From assembly GCF_027533845.1 (NCBI RefSeq), contig NZ_JAPZVN010000013.1:111539-175538 (forward strand): a DNA stretch of 64,000 nucleotides. The letters are read 5' to 3'. The translations under genes were made by a program, and so were the position numbers. Numbering within the stretch: the stretch's first letter is position 1; each line of letters begins with the position of its first letter. The notes below the pieces were generated by a model. The model was not told the DNA's origin and made no database searches. It worked only from the letters and a program-made list of their open reading frames with translations. This stretch comes from Streptomyces sp. RPT161. GTDB taxonomy: Bacteria > Actinomycetota > Actinomycetes > Streptomycetales > Streptomycetaceae. Below, piece by piece: positions 45,387-54,013 of this stretch.

Positions 45387-46508
45387 CTAGGTCCGGTTGT
45401 TATGCCCAAACCGGGTGGATCCGTGGCTGTTGGATGAGCACAGCCCTGTGGGTTTGGAGGCCTGGCAGGAGTTTCCCTGGAAGGTGTTGTTGCTCTTTGC
45501 GGCTTCCTGGTTTACCAGATCCGCTGGGTTGTTGTTCGCCAGTTGGTTGCCGCTGATCCTGTTCCGCTCGTTCTTGGCGCCCACGTAGCTCTTGAACAGG
45601 ACGATGCCGCCTGATAGCGGGGACTTTCCGGAGTTGCCGGTAATCAGGTTCTCCGTCACCAAGGTGTTCTCGGCGCCGGTTAGGACGATGCCGGAACCTT
45701 GCAGGAAGGGCAGCCGGGCGATCTTTGCGCAGTACTTGTTGTTTTGCCTGACGATGTTCTTGCTGATGGCTAGGGAGCCAGCCTTGGGCTTGTTCTCGTC
45801 GCTGACGACGAACATTCCTGCGCAGTTGCCGGTGAGGTAGTTGCGCGTGATGGTGAGGTTGCGTAGGCGCAGGATAGTGAGGCCTGATCGGTTGCCCATC
45901 AGGTGGTTTCGTTCGATCACTGTGCCGTGGGTGTCCGTGGCGCCCGCTTTGGACTTCGTTGTGTTGGCGAGGTACAAGCCGGCATCGCGGTTGTCGCGGG
46001 CGGTGTTGTCCCGGAATACGCCGCGAGTGGAATGTTCTTGGGAGATGCCTCGCCGCCCGTTGTTAGCGGCGGTCACCCGCTGCACGGTGAGGTGATCGGT
46101 CGCCATGGACCACAGGCCGTCCTGGGAGAACCCGGTCACGGTCAGGTCGGAGATGGTGATGTTCGGGACGGGAGAGTTCCTCTGCCCGATCACGCAGATG
46201 CCTTCGCCGCTCTCAAGGCAGCCCTTCCTCCGGTGCGGTGCGGCTTTCTTCGTACTCGGCTTGATTACCGTACGGCGGCCAACGCCGCGCAGAGTGAGGC
46301 CGGGGGTCTTCACCGTGATGCTTTCGTGGAAAGTGCCGGCGAGCACGAGCACCGTGTCGCCGGGGCGGGCGGCGTTGACCGCCTTTTGGATCGACCCACC
46401 CGGACGCACCACGAGGGTGTGGTGAGCGGCGGCGGCCGGGGTGGCGCCGAGCCCCGTACCCAGGAGAGCCGCCGTGCATGCGAGGTATGCACTATGGCAT
46501 TTCTTCAT
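45387..46508 (-). CDS. Secreted right-handed parallel beta-helix protein
   Basis: A 373-residue exported protein with a signal peptide (MKKCHSAYLACTAALLGTGL, cut near AAA-HH). It continues with repeated beta-helix rungs (GLTLRGVGRRTVI, ITISDLTVTGFSQDGL, NLTITRNYLTGNCAGMFVVS, NNKYCAKIARLPFLQGSGIV). It matches the NosD/pectate-lyase-like superfamily (Beta_helix), whose members bind or cleave polysaccharides. No catalytic residues are evident. Codons use less GC at the third position than neighbours, hinting at recent acquisition. The start is followed by a typical signal; its ribosome site is weak. Confidence 0.85.
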   Translation of the reverse strand: MKKCHSAYLACTAALLGTGLGATPAAAAHHTLVVRPGGSIQKAVNAARPGDTVLVLAGTFHESITVKTPGLTLRGVGRRTVIKPSTKKAAPHRRKGCLESGEGICVIGQRNSPVPNITISDLTVTGFSQDGLWSMATDHLTVQRVTAANNGRRGISQEHSTRGVFRDNTARDNRDAGLYLANTTKSKAGATDTHGTVIERNHLMGNRSGLTILRLRNLTITRNYLTGNCAGMFVVSDENKPKAGSLAISKNIVRQNNKYCAKIARLPFLQGSGIVLTGAENTLVTENLITGNSGKSPLSGGIVLFKSYVGAKNERNRISGNQLANNNPADLVNQEAAKSNNTFQGNSCQASKPTGLCSSNSHGSTRFGHNNRT

Positions 46509-46689
46509 ATTCGGCACGCTACGACGTTGCTGTGAAGTGCGCGCGTGACACGCCGCCGAATGGAGTACCGCGCGATCGTGACCCCAACTTCGTTCTCGCA
46601 GGTGGGGTGGCCTTGATGAAGGGTGAGTTGATGCTCCGTTCGAGTTTGCAGGGTGTTGATCAACTTCATGATGACTGGCAGTTGGCACG

Positions 46690-46887
46690 TCAGCTAACCG
46701 GCTGGACCGGGGCGGAGGGTCTTGACCTGACCGCAAGGGTCGGCGGTGTGGTCGTGCATGCGGCCGGGACGGATCGCCCAGGTCCGCAGCAGTCGGCCTT
46801 TGCTGTCGCTGGTCACGGTGGGCTTCTTGATGTTCTTCTGCTTCTTCTTGCCCGAGACGCAGATCTCGGCCACCTGATGCAGGGTTT
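46690..46887 (-). pseudogene. Transposase fragment (IS5-group DDE)
   Basis: Reads QVAEICVSGKKKQKNIKKPT then SKGRLLRTWAIRPGRMHDHT, the central DDE region of IS5-group transposases (FSGKKRxHTxKxxxVxDxxGRIL...PGRxHDxTA). Sequence before and after is lost. Its upstream edge abuts the dnaB relic at about 46888, so the element or its removal marks a rearrangement point. Confidence 0.7.
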
Positions 46888-47620
46888 TAGGGCGGCTAGC
46901 TCATCATCGCGGCCGAGACCCGGCGGTGGGAAGTCGACCCCTTGTGAGCGATATTCTGCGGGCTGGGGCGGTCAAGGATCAACTGCCCTCCGTGGGCTTC
47001 TCGTTGGAGATGGCCGCGACGAGGTCAACGTGAAGATCCTGTCCGCTGAGGCGCGGGTCGGTCTCCACCTCAGGCGCTCGGAGCACATGGACGATGACGA
47101 TTGGGCGCGGATAGCCAGCCCACCGGATGCCGGAGATCAGTTCGGCGCCGCTGTTCCTCGACGAGTCGCTGAACCTGACGCTGGCCGACATCCGCGCCAA
47201 GTTTCGTCGGCTCCGGCAGATGCATGACCTGCGAATCGTGCTGATCGGCTACATGCAGTTGCTCGAAGGGGGCACGTCACGGAACTTCGAGTCCCGGCAG
47301 GTCGAGGTTTCTTACCTCAGCCTGAACTGAAGCTTCTCGCAAACGAGCTGTAGGCGCCCGTCGTCGCCCTGGCACAGTTGAACCGTGGGCCGGAGCAGCG
47401 AGCGGACAAGCGGCCCATGGTGTCGGGCCTGTGTGAGTCGGGATCCATTGAGCAGGATGCCGACATGGTCATCCTGCTGCACCGCGAGAACGCCTACGAG
47501 AAGGGGTCCGCGCGGGCGGGCGAGGCGGACTTGATCGTCGGTAGGAACCGGCGGCGCCACCGGCACGATCACTGTGGCCTTCCAGGGCCATTATTCGAGC
47601 TACGGGGGCAGGGCGCCGGA
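46888..47620 (+). pseudogene. dnaB: Decayed copy of replicative helicase dnaB (C-terminal RecA-like domain)
   Basis: Pieces in three frames align in order with the DnaB motor: a damaged Walker A (AR.PAVGKST around 46920), AGAVKDQLPSV and FSLEM, VNVKILSAEARVGLHLR and HMDDDDWARIA, APLFLDESLNLTLADIRAKF, IGYMQLLEGGTSRNFESRQ, VVALAQLNRGPEQRADKRPM and ADMVILLHRENAYEKGSARA. Stops interrupt it at about 47330 and 47353. About 240 of 480 codons remain; the N-terminal half is absent. A working dnaB must lie elsewhere, so this is a duplicate, perhaps from a plasmid or phage. Confidence 0.88.
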
Positions 47621-47651
47621 GTGAACCGAACCAACTGATCGGAGAGACCGG

Positions 47652-48224
47652 ATGAAGCTGATCGAGGTGGAGCGCAAGCGGCAGCTTCCCGACGGCGGGG
47701 AGCGTTTGGCGGGGCTGTTGGCCGATCTGGGCTGGGAGGCCGGGCCGCCGGTGGCGGAGGTCGACACGTATTACTCGCGCTCCGATGTGAACTACGTGGA
47801 GACGATCGAGTGTCTCAGGGTGCGGCGCCGCGGCGAGTCCGCAGAGCTGACGTACAAGCCGCCGTCAGACGAGGAGACTCACGGTGCGACGCACGTGATC
47901 TCGAAGCCGGAGACGAACGTGGTCCTCGGCCCCGGGCAGGCCGCAGCGGCGGAGCAGTTGCTGGAGTGCGTCGGGATGCGGCAACTCGTGCGGGTGGAGA
48001 AGTGCCGCACGGTCTACCGGCATACGGCGTACCGCGAAGTCGTGGTCGCGGTCGACACCGTGGCCGGGGTCGGGTCGTTCGTGGAGGTCGAGGTTCTGAG
48101 TACCGATGCCGCCGCAGCGACTGAGCTGGTGGGGCAGGTCGAGACACAGCTCGACCTGCTGGACAGCCCTGCGGTGGACTTGCCGTACCGGGACTTGGCG
48201 CTCGGCGAGGCGAGGATTTCGTGA
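47652..48224 (+). CDS. CYTH-domain protein, class IV adenylate cyclase/triphosphatase-like
   Basis: The 190-residue protein starts MKLIEVERKRQ, containing the ExExK triphosphate-binding signature (5-9) of CYTH tunnel enzymes. LRVRRRGESAELTYKPP and KCRTVYRHTAYREVVVAVDT follow as the basic and acidic tunnel strands, ending in SFVEVEVLS. Members act as CyaB-type adenylate cyclases or as triphosphatases. The single-domain form and actinobacterial origin fit a nucleotide or inorganic triphosphatase at least as well as a cyclase. The ATG follows GGAGAGACCGG. Confidence 0.87.
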   Translation: MKLIEVERKRQLPDGGERLAGLLADLGWEAGPPVAEVDTYYSRSDVNYVETIECLRVRRRGESAELTYKPPSDEETHGATHVISKPETNVVLGPGQAAAAEQLLECVGMRQLVRVEKCRTVYRHTAYREVVVAVDTVAGVGSFVEVEVLSTDAAAATELVGQVETQLDLLDSPAVDLPYRDLALGEARIS

Positions 48225-48423
48225 TTCGGCAGGATGCGGACGGCTCAGAGCGCACGGAGTTACCGGAGGCTGGCAGCGATCTGGCCCCTCCGGGACCCGC
48301 CGGACAGTCCTTAGTCCTGGTCAGCCAGGTGCTGGACGATGCGTAGCTCGGCGTGGCGGCCCGTCCGGGGCGCGCCAACCGCTCGACCCATCCGCGTCCC
48401 CGCTGGGTGCGCACGACGGCTTG

Positions 48424-48567
48424 GGGGATGCCGACAGTGCGGCCAGCCCGGCGTCGCTGTGGGAGATGGCGGGGGTGGCCTGGGCTGACCGCAGTCGACT
48501 CACCGAGCTGATCCCCGGCGGGGTGTACGGGCCCGCTGGGGAGTACCTGGATGGGGTGCTGCGGTGA
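48424..48567 (+). pseudogene. C-terminal fragment of an unknown protein (ends EYLDGVLR)
   Basis: A strongly GC3-biased frame encodes ASLWEMAGVAWADRSRLTEL then IPGGVYGPAGEYLDGVLR and a stop. No start or upstream domain is visible. A second short relic at about 48967-49008 ends almost the same way (IQVYLDGVLR, stop), so two related gene tails exist 440 bases apart. I do not recognise the family. Confidence 0.4.
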
Positions 48568-48613
48568 CCGTCGGGGGCACCGGTCTGGCAGGTACGGGAC
48601 TGGTGTGCTCGCG

Positions 48614-48895
48614 TCAGGTCTTCGGGTCCTCGACGGGGGTCAGTGTCACACGTAGTCCCCCGCATTCGTGCGTCCATTCGCGGCCCTGGGTGAGTGCACG
48701 GACTCCGTCGGTGCACATGTAGGCGCTCATTGGAGCCAGGCACGCCTGTGCTACTCGTGTCTGTCGCTCGGTGCCGAAGTGGGCTGCCGCTCGGTCCAGG
48801 TGGCGGGCGAGAGTGGTGACGGCGTCGTCGACGGTCGCGAATTCGGCTCCCGCGATGCCGTCTGCTTCCCATGACCAGTCCATGCGCAGGTTCAC
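48614..48895 (-). CDS. Hypothetical protein
   Basis: A 93-residue protein from a GTG at 48895: MDWSWEADGIAGAEFATVDD and ARHLDRAAAHFGTERQTRVA, with a C-terminal HECGGLRVTLTPVEDP strand. Two cysteines and consistent GC-rich third positions support a real gene. It is soluble, without signal or known domain. The start is uncertain, since the frame is open further upstream and no clear ribosome site is seen. Confidence 0.55.
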   Translation of the reverse strand: MNLRMDWSWEADGIAGAEFATVDDAVTTLARHLDRAAAHFGTERQTRVAQACLAPMSAYMCTDGVRALTQGREWTHECGGLRVTLTPVEDPKT

Positions 48896-49052
48896 ACCAT
48901 GAGGGTATGTCCGTAGTGCTTTGTTGCAGAGCACTACCGTCCGTGACACGGATGGGAGCGCCCGGATCGGCGGATCCAGGTGTATCTCGATGGCGTGCTG
49001 CGGTGACGCGATGTGGTGCACCAGCCCGGTGGGCGGGCCGGTGCGTGTCGGG

Positions 49053-49220
49053 TCAGGGGCGGCGCCCTGCCCGCCGTGTAGCTGCTACTCCTGCGGCTAT
49101 CCCGATCATTCCGATCATCCACATCTGGCAGCCGGCTTTGGGGTTCCGGCCGCGGACGTTGGCGCCTCGAACGAATGTACCGTCTTTGCGCCGGTAGCTG
49201 CGGCGGTGGTGTCGTGCCAT
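49053..49220 (-). CDS. Small basic protein with one membrane segment (55 residues)
   Basis: The ATG at 49220 has an excellent GGAGGGG site six bases upstream. The peptide starts MARHHRRSYRRKDGTFVRG, with a very basic N-terminal half, then a hydrophobic segment MWMIGMIGIAAGVAA and a basic tail. Good codon bias throughout. Similar small proteins occur in Streptomyces mobile elements as I recall, but function is unknown. It is too short for default gene finders. Confidence 0.65.
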   Translation of the reverse strand: MARHHRRSYRRKDGTFVRGANVRGRNPKAGCQMWMIGMIGIAAGVAATRRAGRRP

Positions 49221-49351
49221 CTTTTCCCCTCCGTGTGGTTGGCATGCACGTGTTCACGATCGGGGCTCGTCGCCGGGCCGGGATAGCTGCTTTCCGGTCG
49301 CGGGGTGGCGTCGGGGGCGGTGAGGCGCGTGGGGGGCGGGCGGGCGCGCCG

Positions 49352-49480
49352 TCAGTGGAGGACCGCTTGCATGATTCCGAACGCGGACACGAACACCTGG
49401 AAGACAACGAGCAGCAACACGAATACCCCTGCGGCTGGCCCGAAGCTGTTGCCTTTGGTGATGCCGCATTCGACGCACAT
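49352..49480 (-). CDS. Small membrane protein (42 residues)
   Basis: ATG at 49480. The peptide has a CVECG pair of cysteines at its start, a hydrophobic segment GPAAGVFVLLLVVFQVFVSA and a short end (FGIMQAVLH). It lies 131 bases upstream of the 55-residue gene on the same strand, so both may form one transcript. The ribosome site is poor (GGCGGCGAC). Unknown function. Confidence 0.5.
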   Translation of the reverse strand: MCVECGITKGNSFGPAAGVFVLLLVVFQVFVSAFGIMQAVLH

Positions 49481-49745
49481 GTCGCCGCCGCCGTGACGGT
49501 GGTGTGCCGTCGGCGTCGCCAAACGAATTGCGATCAAAGCGAGTTGGGCGCTCTGATCCAAGCTTCGCGCCGTAAGTGTGGCTCGTTGGCGTTCTCTGTC
49601 GCGGCGGTCTGCTCGAAGCCGCGTTCGCTGTTTAGCTCCAACGAGGCGTTTCGCCGGGCGCTCTCGTGCGTTCGGTCCCCGTCTGCCGGAACGTGAACGC
49701 ACAATCGCCAGGGACTCGTATCTCGACCAGAAAGGGCTTGCAGTC

Positions 49746-50198
49746 ATGAAGGTAGCCATTCGCACGGGACTCGCCGCTGTGGTCGCAGCGGCAGCCCTCG
49801 CTGTAGCCGTCTCGCCCGCGGGCGCCACCACTGCCAAGAGCGGCCAGGCGGCGAGGGTGTTTTGCAGGGTGAACGCGCGTTCTGCCGCGTCGGACACCGT
49901 CGGCGACCACGCGGTGGGCGCCCGTCTGGCGGCGAACCCGAATACGATCAGTGCGGCCGCGTACAACCAGGCCCGAAGCATCCTGGCAAGGGCTGGCAGT
50001 GAGACCGCAGCCAAGTCGCACCCCATCCACGGCACGCGCGACGTGCCGGTCAGGTACGGCACCACCCTGCTGGCCTGTTCGCGGGACGAGTTCCGGGCCA
50101 AGGACCGAAACGTCCCGGTGAAGAGGTCGGGCATGTCGACCTACCACTACGTGGCGATCCACGACGCGGCGCGGACCATGGGCATCGACCGCTGGTGA
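49746..50198 (+). CDS. Secreted protein of unknown function
   Basis: A 150-residue protein with signal peptide (MKVAIRTGLAAVVAAAALAV, cut near AGA-TT). The mature part has a single cysteine pair (VFCRVN and LLACSRDEF) and the segment GMSTYHYVAIHDAARTMGID near the end. No known domain. The ATG follows AAAGGG. Codon bias is normal. It is a lone gene between small membrane genes and a hypothetical gene. Confidence 0.72.
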   Translation: MKVAIRTGLAAVVAAAALAVAVSPAGATTAKSGQAARVFCRVNARSAASDTVGDHAVGARLAANPNTISAAAYNQARSILARAGSETAAKSHPIHGTRDVPVRYGTTLLACSRDEFRAKDRNVPVKRSGMSTYHYVAIHDAARTMGIDRW

Positions 50199-50357
50199 CG
50201 TTGCCGACGGCTCGGCCAGGCCGCCGGCCAGCCCGGCCGTGGGGAGCGATGGCCGGCCCGGTTGCGGCGGACGGCCAAGGGTGACGCTGTGCCGGACGTC
50301 GGGGTGTGGGAGCCGAGCCGGACGGCGTGACGGGCGCGTTCTCGGGCGTGGCCGCTG

Positions 50358-50798
50358 TCAGCCGCGGCGCCAGAACTGGATAGCGTGTTCCTCGACTTCG
50401 TAGGCGGCGACGTGGAGCCGGGCGTTCCAGTGGTACGGGGGTTCCCCTTCGCGGGCGAAGAAGTACTCGGGCGGCAGAGGGTTTTCGACCATGCTGGAGG
50501 TGGAGGTGCCGCTGGTGTAGTCGGCGGGGCGGTCGTTGGCGGTGAAGGCGAATTCTTCGGTGTGCGTCCAGTCGACGGGCAGGGGCTCAGGTTTTTCGTC
50601 GTAAGCAGCGAATGTGATCTTCAAGGCGTCCCACTCGGTGGCGGCTACGACCGTTACGCTGCCGCCGCCGGGTGTGACGGTGACCCAGCCGGGCCCTTCT
50701 GGGATGGCGACGCCGTCGTGCCCGCCGATTGACAGGATGTAGAAGGCCTCTCGGAGGTTCGCCATGCCGGTGTACTCGTCCACGGGCAGCGGATCCAT
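50358..50798 (-). CDS. Hypothetical protein
   Basis: A 146-residue soluble protein, MDPLPVDEYTGMANLREAFY, with beta-rich segments (GPGWVTVTPGGGSVTVVAA, ALKITFAAYDEKPEPLPVDW). The ATG lies eight bases behind AAGGGG. No domain recognised and no signal peptide. Immediately upstream is a transposase scrap, so it may be cargo or simply a neighbour. Confidence 0.65.
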   Translation of the reverse strand: MDPLPVDEYTGMANLREAFYILSIGGHDGVAIPEGPGWVTVTPGGGSVTVVAATEWDALKITFAAYDEKPEPLPVDWTHTEEFAFTANDRPADYTSGTSTSSMVENPLPPEYFFAREGEPPYHWNARLHVAAYEVEEHAIQFWRRG

Positions 50799-50869
50799 TG
50801 AGTGCCCCTTGATATACACGGGGTCGGCCCCTGCCGGACGCGGGCAGGCGGCCGGGTGGGCCCGTGGCC

Positions 50870-51125
50870 CCTTGAGGGGCCTACGTTGATGTAGAGGTTG
50901 AGCGATGTAGGCAAGCCCCAGGGCTTCTTTCATCTATCGATAGTCGTGCTCGATGAGCCAGCGGAGCTTCGCGAGCCGGACGAGCGTTGTCATCGGGGCG
51001 CGCAGAGGCAGACTGAAGAGCCAGAACTGGACCGGCTCGGCCATTCGGCGAGGAGCAAGGCACAGTGGAGCCAGCCCGAGCAGGGTGTCGTGGCCGCCAC
51101 CAAGGTAGTGCTGCGGCAGGCCCAC
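50870..51125 (-). pseudogene. Transposase fragment with in-frame stop (IS701-like)
   Basis: One frame reads MTTLVRLAKLRWLIEHDYR, stop, MKEALGLAYI. This is the catalytic-glutamate region of an IS701/IS4-type transposase (LVxLAKLRWRIEHDYRELKxxLGLxHFEGR) in which the E after HDYR has become TAG. Upstream GLPQHYLGGGHDT may be another relic piece. It is a different element from the scrap at 41.5 kb. Confidence 0.75.
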
Positions 51126-51403
51126 GCCGGGAACGGGCTCTCACGAACTGGCGTTCAAAATTACGGGCTATCTGGGCGCTCGCAAGGCTTCGGAGCACAT
51201 GGCGGTGCCGTGCGTCTGAAGTTCGCCCCGGCCACAGCGTCTCCTACCGTGGCTTGTTCCCGTACGGGGTGTTGGCTTCGCTGATGCGGGGCGGTCGCAG
51301 GGAATTCACGCCCTGGAGTCTGCCCGCGTAGCCCCTTTCGAGTGTGTCATGTGCACAACTTCCGGCGCCGAGGTCGGAACCTTCGTGGAAGAGATCCCCC
51401 CAC

Positions 51404-51937
51404 ATGACACGAATACATCAACTCGCCCTGGTCGCCTGCGCCTTGACGCTGGTATCCGCGGGTGTCGGTTATGGTGCCCGCCCCGCGCAGGCCTCCACTG
51501 CGTCCTGCTCCCAGTCCTACCTGCCGCTGCCTGATCCGTCCTGTACGCCGGGCGCATACAACCCCGACGTCACGCAGGACACCATCGACTCCACCATATG
51601 CGTGTCGGGCTGGACGTCCACCGTTCGGCCGCCCGCCTCGTACACCAACAAGCTCAAGGTGCAGCAGATCGCGGCTTACGGGTACAGCGACACCTCCACC
51701 GCCGACTACGAGGAGGACCACCTCGTCCCGCTGGAACTCGGCGGCGCGCCCAAGGACCCGAACAACTTGTGGCCCGAGCCTCGGTACGACGCAGGAGGGG
51801 GCACTTCGGCCGACAAGGACAAGGTGGAGAACGATTTGAAGAGGGCGGTCTGCAACGACACGGTCACGTTGGACGATGCCCGGCAGGCGATCGCCAACGA
51901 CTGGACGACCGCCGAGTCCAGCCTGGGGCTGGACTGA
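51404..51937 (+). CDS. Secreted HNH-type nuclease-like protein
   Basis: A 177-residue exported protein; the signal peptide ends near AQA-ST (residue about 31). The mature part holds DYEEDHLVPLELGGAPKDPN then NLWPEPRY, an HNH-like motif with the EDH and the conserved NLWPEP segment seen in small actinobacterial HNH proteins. Four cysteines (CSQS, CTPG, ICVSG, VCND) suggest disulphides, fitting export. It may degrade DNA outside the cell. The ATG start follows GGAAGAG. Confidence 0.8.
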   Translation: MTRIHQLALVACALTLVSAGVGYGARPAQASTASCSQSYLPLPDPSCTPGAYNPDVTQDTIDSTICVSGWTSTVRPPASYTNKLKVQQIAAYGYSDTSTADYEEDHLVPLELGGAPKDPNNLWPEPRYDAGGGTSADKDKVENDLKRAVCNDTVTLDDARQAIANDWTTAESSLGLD

Positions 51938-52502
51938 CCGACCTCGGGTGACCGGTGCGGTGTCTGTCACGGCCCCGCATATCCGTTCATCCTGCTAGCC
52001 GTGCGAGGTCCTTGTCGTGGTGAGTTCGTTGGCCGCAGAACTCACCACGGCACCCGCGCAGTTGTCGATGCGTTGGAGCGGTGCGGAACCGATGCTGTCC
52101 TGGTAGCCGCGTTAGCCGATGGCGACGACTGTGAAACGCACCCCGGCAGTTGTCGTGAAGGAGAAGTCGACCGGCTGGTCGCCCGTAGGCTGGGTGACTT
52201 CATCGAACCGACCAAGGCACAGGTGGGGGCTACCGCTTCGAAGCGCAGCTGAGGGTACTGCCGGACGGCGACCAGTCGCGGTCAAACTGTGCGCGATGAG
52301 ATCTCTGTGGCAGTGGCGGTGGCAGTCCGCGCCAACTCCCGTGCAAGTGCGGAGCGTTCACTCGACCCCACCGCAGCGGACTGCCACCCAGTAACTCGGC
52401 TACGACGTCACCGCAGCCCCACGTCCCGCAGCCTGACGATCATCCGCGGGAGCTTTCACCTCAGCGCCGGAAATCCGGTAGGGCTCCGCGTGGCCGATCC
52501 CA
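51938..52502. other. Intergenic, hairpin only
   Basis: Apart from the hairpin at 52016-52049 no feature is supported in these 565 bases. One plus-strand frame around 52120-52250 has mixed codon bias and no motif. Confidence 0.35.
52016..52049 (+). terminator. Hairpin after the HNH gene
   Basis: CGTGGTGAGTTC, loop of ten, GAACTCACCACG: a perfect 12-bp stem 78 bases past the stop. Confidence 0.6.
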
Positions 52503-53708
52503 CTACCGAGCGTCGGCCGGGCCAGCGTCCTTGTCGCCGCGGTTGTCGGTCGACCCCAGGATCCGCTGGATCTCGACGGGGCCGCTGTCGAGCTTGCGGG
52601 AGCCGTCGTCCTTCTGCTCGCGGTCGTCGGGCGTACCCAGGTTCCGCCTGACCGAGTCGAGGATTGTCAGGCCCTGGCTGACCAGGCCGGCCGCGATCTC
52701 GCCCAGTCCGTCGGCGCCGTTGAGCACGTTGACGTTGGCACCTGCCAGGCCGCTGGCGGCCTCCTTGACGATCTGCGGGAGCTGGTCGATCAGCATCCGG
52801 TCCAGCGCCACCCGGTCGTACGAGGCGGCGGCCTCGGCCTGGATCTTCATCCGCTCCGCCTCGGCCATCGCCAGAACCCTGATCCGCTCGGCCTCGGCCT
52901 CGGCTGGCTTCACGACCTCCGCGACCAACTGCTGCTGGCGGAGCTTGGCCGCACGTTGCGCCAACTCCGTCTGCGCGGCGAGCACTTCCTGTTGGGCGTG
53001 CGCCTGCGCCAGCGGCCCGGCCTGCGCGGCCTGGGCCTGCGCGCGGTCCACCTCGGCGCTGTACTGCGCCTGCACCACGGCGGTCTGCCGGGCGTACTCC
53101 GCCTGGTTGCGCGCCGCCTCCTGCTGCGCCTCGACCGACTGCTGCGTGGCCTGCGCCTGGGCGATCTGGGCCTGCCGCTGAATGGCCGCCTTGTGCGGGG
53201 CGGACATCGCCTCGATGTAGCCGGTGTCGCCGTCGTCGATCGACTGGATCTGCAACGAGTCGACGATCAGACCGATCTTCGCCATCTCCGCCTTCGAGGT
53301 CTCCAGCACCTCGATGGCGAGCTTCTGCCGCTCGGTGACGATCTCCTCGACCGTCATTGAGCCGATGATGGAGCGTAGGTGACCCGCGAAGATCCGGCCG
53401 GTCAGCACCGACATCTGGTCCTGGTCGGAGAGGAACCGCTGGCCCGCGTTGACGATGCTCTCTGTGTCGTTGCCGACCTTGAAGGCGATCACAGCGCGCA
53501 CGGTCAGCGCGATGCCCTGCCGGGTCACGCAGGTCTCGGCGACCTCCGCCTCGCACATCGCCAGCGTCAGGAAGCGGGTCTTACGGAAGATCGGGAGCAC
53601 GAACTTGCCGTGCCCGGTCACGACACGGAACGGCGCGCCCCCCTGTCCACGCCGGCCTCCTGAGATCAGCATGGCCTCATCGGGGGCGGGCACGCGGTAA
53701 CCGAACAT
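52503..53708 (-). CDS. SPFH-domain (flotillin-like) protein
   Basis: A 401-residue protein: SPFH domain at about 10-190 (FGYRVPAPDEAMLISGG, FRVVTGHGKFVLPIFRK, GHLRSIIGSMTVEEIVTERQ), then a long coiled coil of Ala/Gln/Glu repeats (about 200-310, rich in AQAQATQQ and AEAEAERI), ending in a C-terminal assembly segment. Flotillins form membrane microdomain scaffolds. It lacks a strong N-terminal membrane helix, so attachment may be peripheral. It is 11 bases downstream of an NfeD-like OB-fold gene, the usual partner. Confidence 0.9.
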   Translation of the reverse strand: MFGYRVPAPDEAMLISGGRRGQGGAPFRVVTGHGKFVLPIFRKTRFLTLAMCEAEVAETCVTRQGIALTVRAVIAFKVGNDTESIVNAGQRFLSDQDQMSVLTGRIFAGHLRSIIGSMTVEEIVTERQKLAIEVLETSKAEMAKIGLIVDSLQIQSIDDGDTGYIEAMSAPHKAAIQRQAQIAQAQATQQSVEAQQEAARNQAEYARQTAVVQAQYSAEVDRAQAQAAQAGPLAQAHAQQEVLAAQTELAQRAAKLRQQQLVAEVVKPAEAEAERIRVLAMAEAERMKIQAEAAASYDRVALDRMLIDQLPQIVKEAASGLAGANVNVLNGADGLGEIAAGLVSQGLTILDSVRRNLGTPDDREQKDDGSRKLDSGPVEIQRILGSTDNRGDKDAGPADAR

Positions 53709-53719
53709 ACTTCGTCTCC

Positions 53720-53968
53720 TCAACCGGCGTCGGCATCGCCGACGAACGCGTCCAACGGATCGGCCCACTCGATGACGTCGACCTGGCGCGTGCCACGGGA
53801 CTCGACTACGAGCACGGTCGCCCCCTTCGGCAGGGGCTCGGCGGACCAGGCGAGGAAGGTCTCAGTGCCGCCTCTGACCCGCGCCAGCACCTCTCCAGGG
53901 CCCGCCGGTCCGCGCGTACCGATAAGCAGCACACCTGTACAGCCGACTACGGCCTCGTCCGACGCCAT
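53720..53968 (-). CDS. NfeD-like OB-fold protein, flotillin partner
   Basis: An 82-residue protein without membrane helices: GCTGVLLIGTRGPAGPGEVL, FLAWSAEPLPKGATVLVVES then RGTRQVDVIEW form the five-strand OB fold of NfeD C-terminal domains. Full NfeD proteins have membrane helices too; this short form has only the soluble domain. It precedes the SPFH gene by 11 bases, forming the recognised NfeD/flotillin pair. Confidence 0.78.
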   Translation of the reverse strand: MASDEAVVGCTGVLLIGTRGPAGPGEVLARVRGGTETFLAWSAEPLPKGATVLVVESRGTRQVDVIEWADPLDAFVGDADAG

Positions 53969-54013
53969 TGACGGCCGCCCCCTCATCCATTTCGATCCTG
54001 AAAGCCAGACCAT

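Noticed and set aside
52119..52394. Plus-strand frame after the HNH gene
   Set aside because: Codon bias is mixed, no motif and no ribosome site; sits beyond the hairpin.
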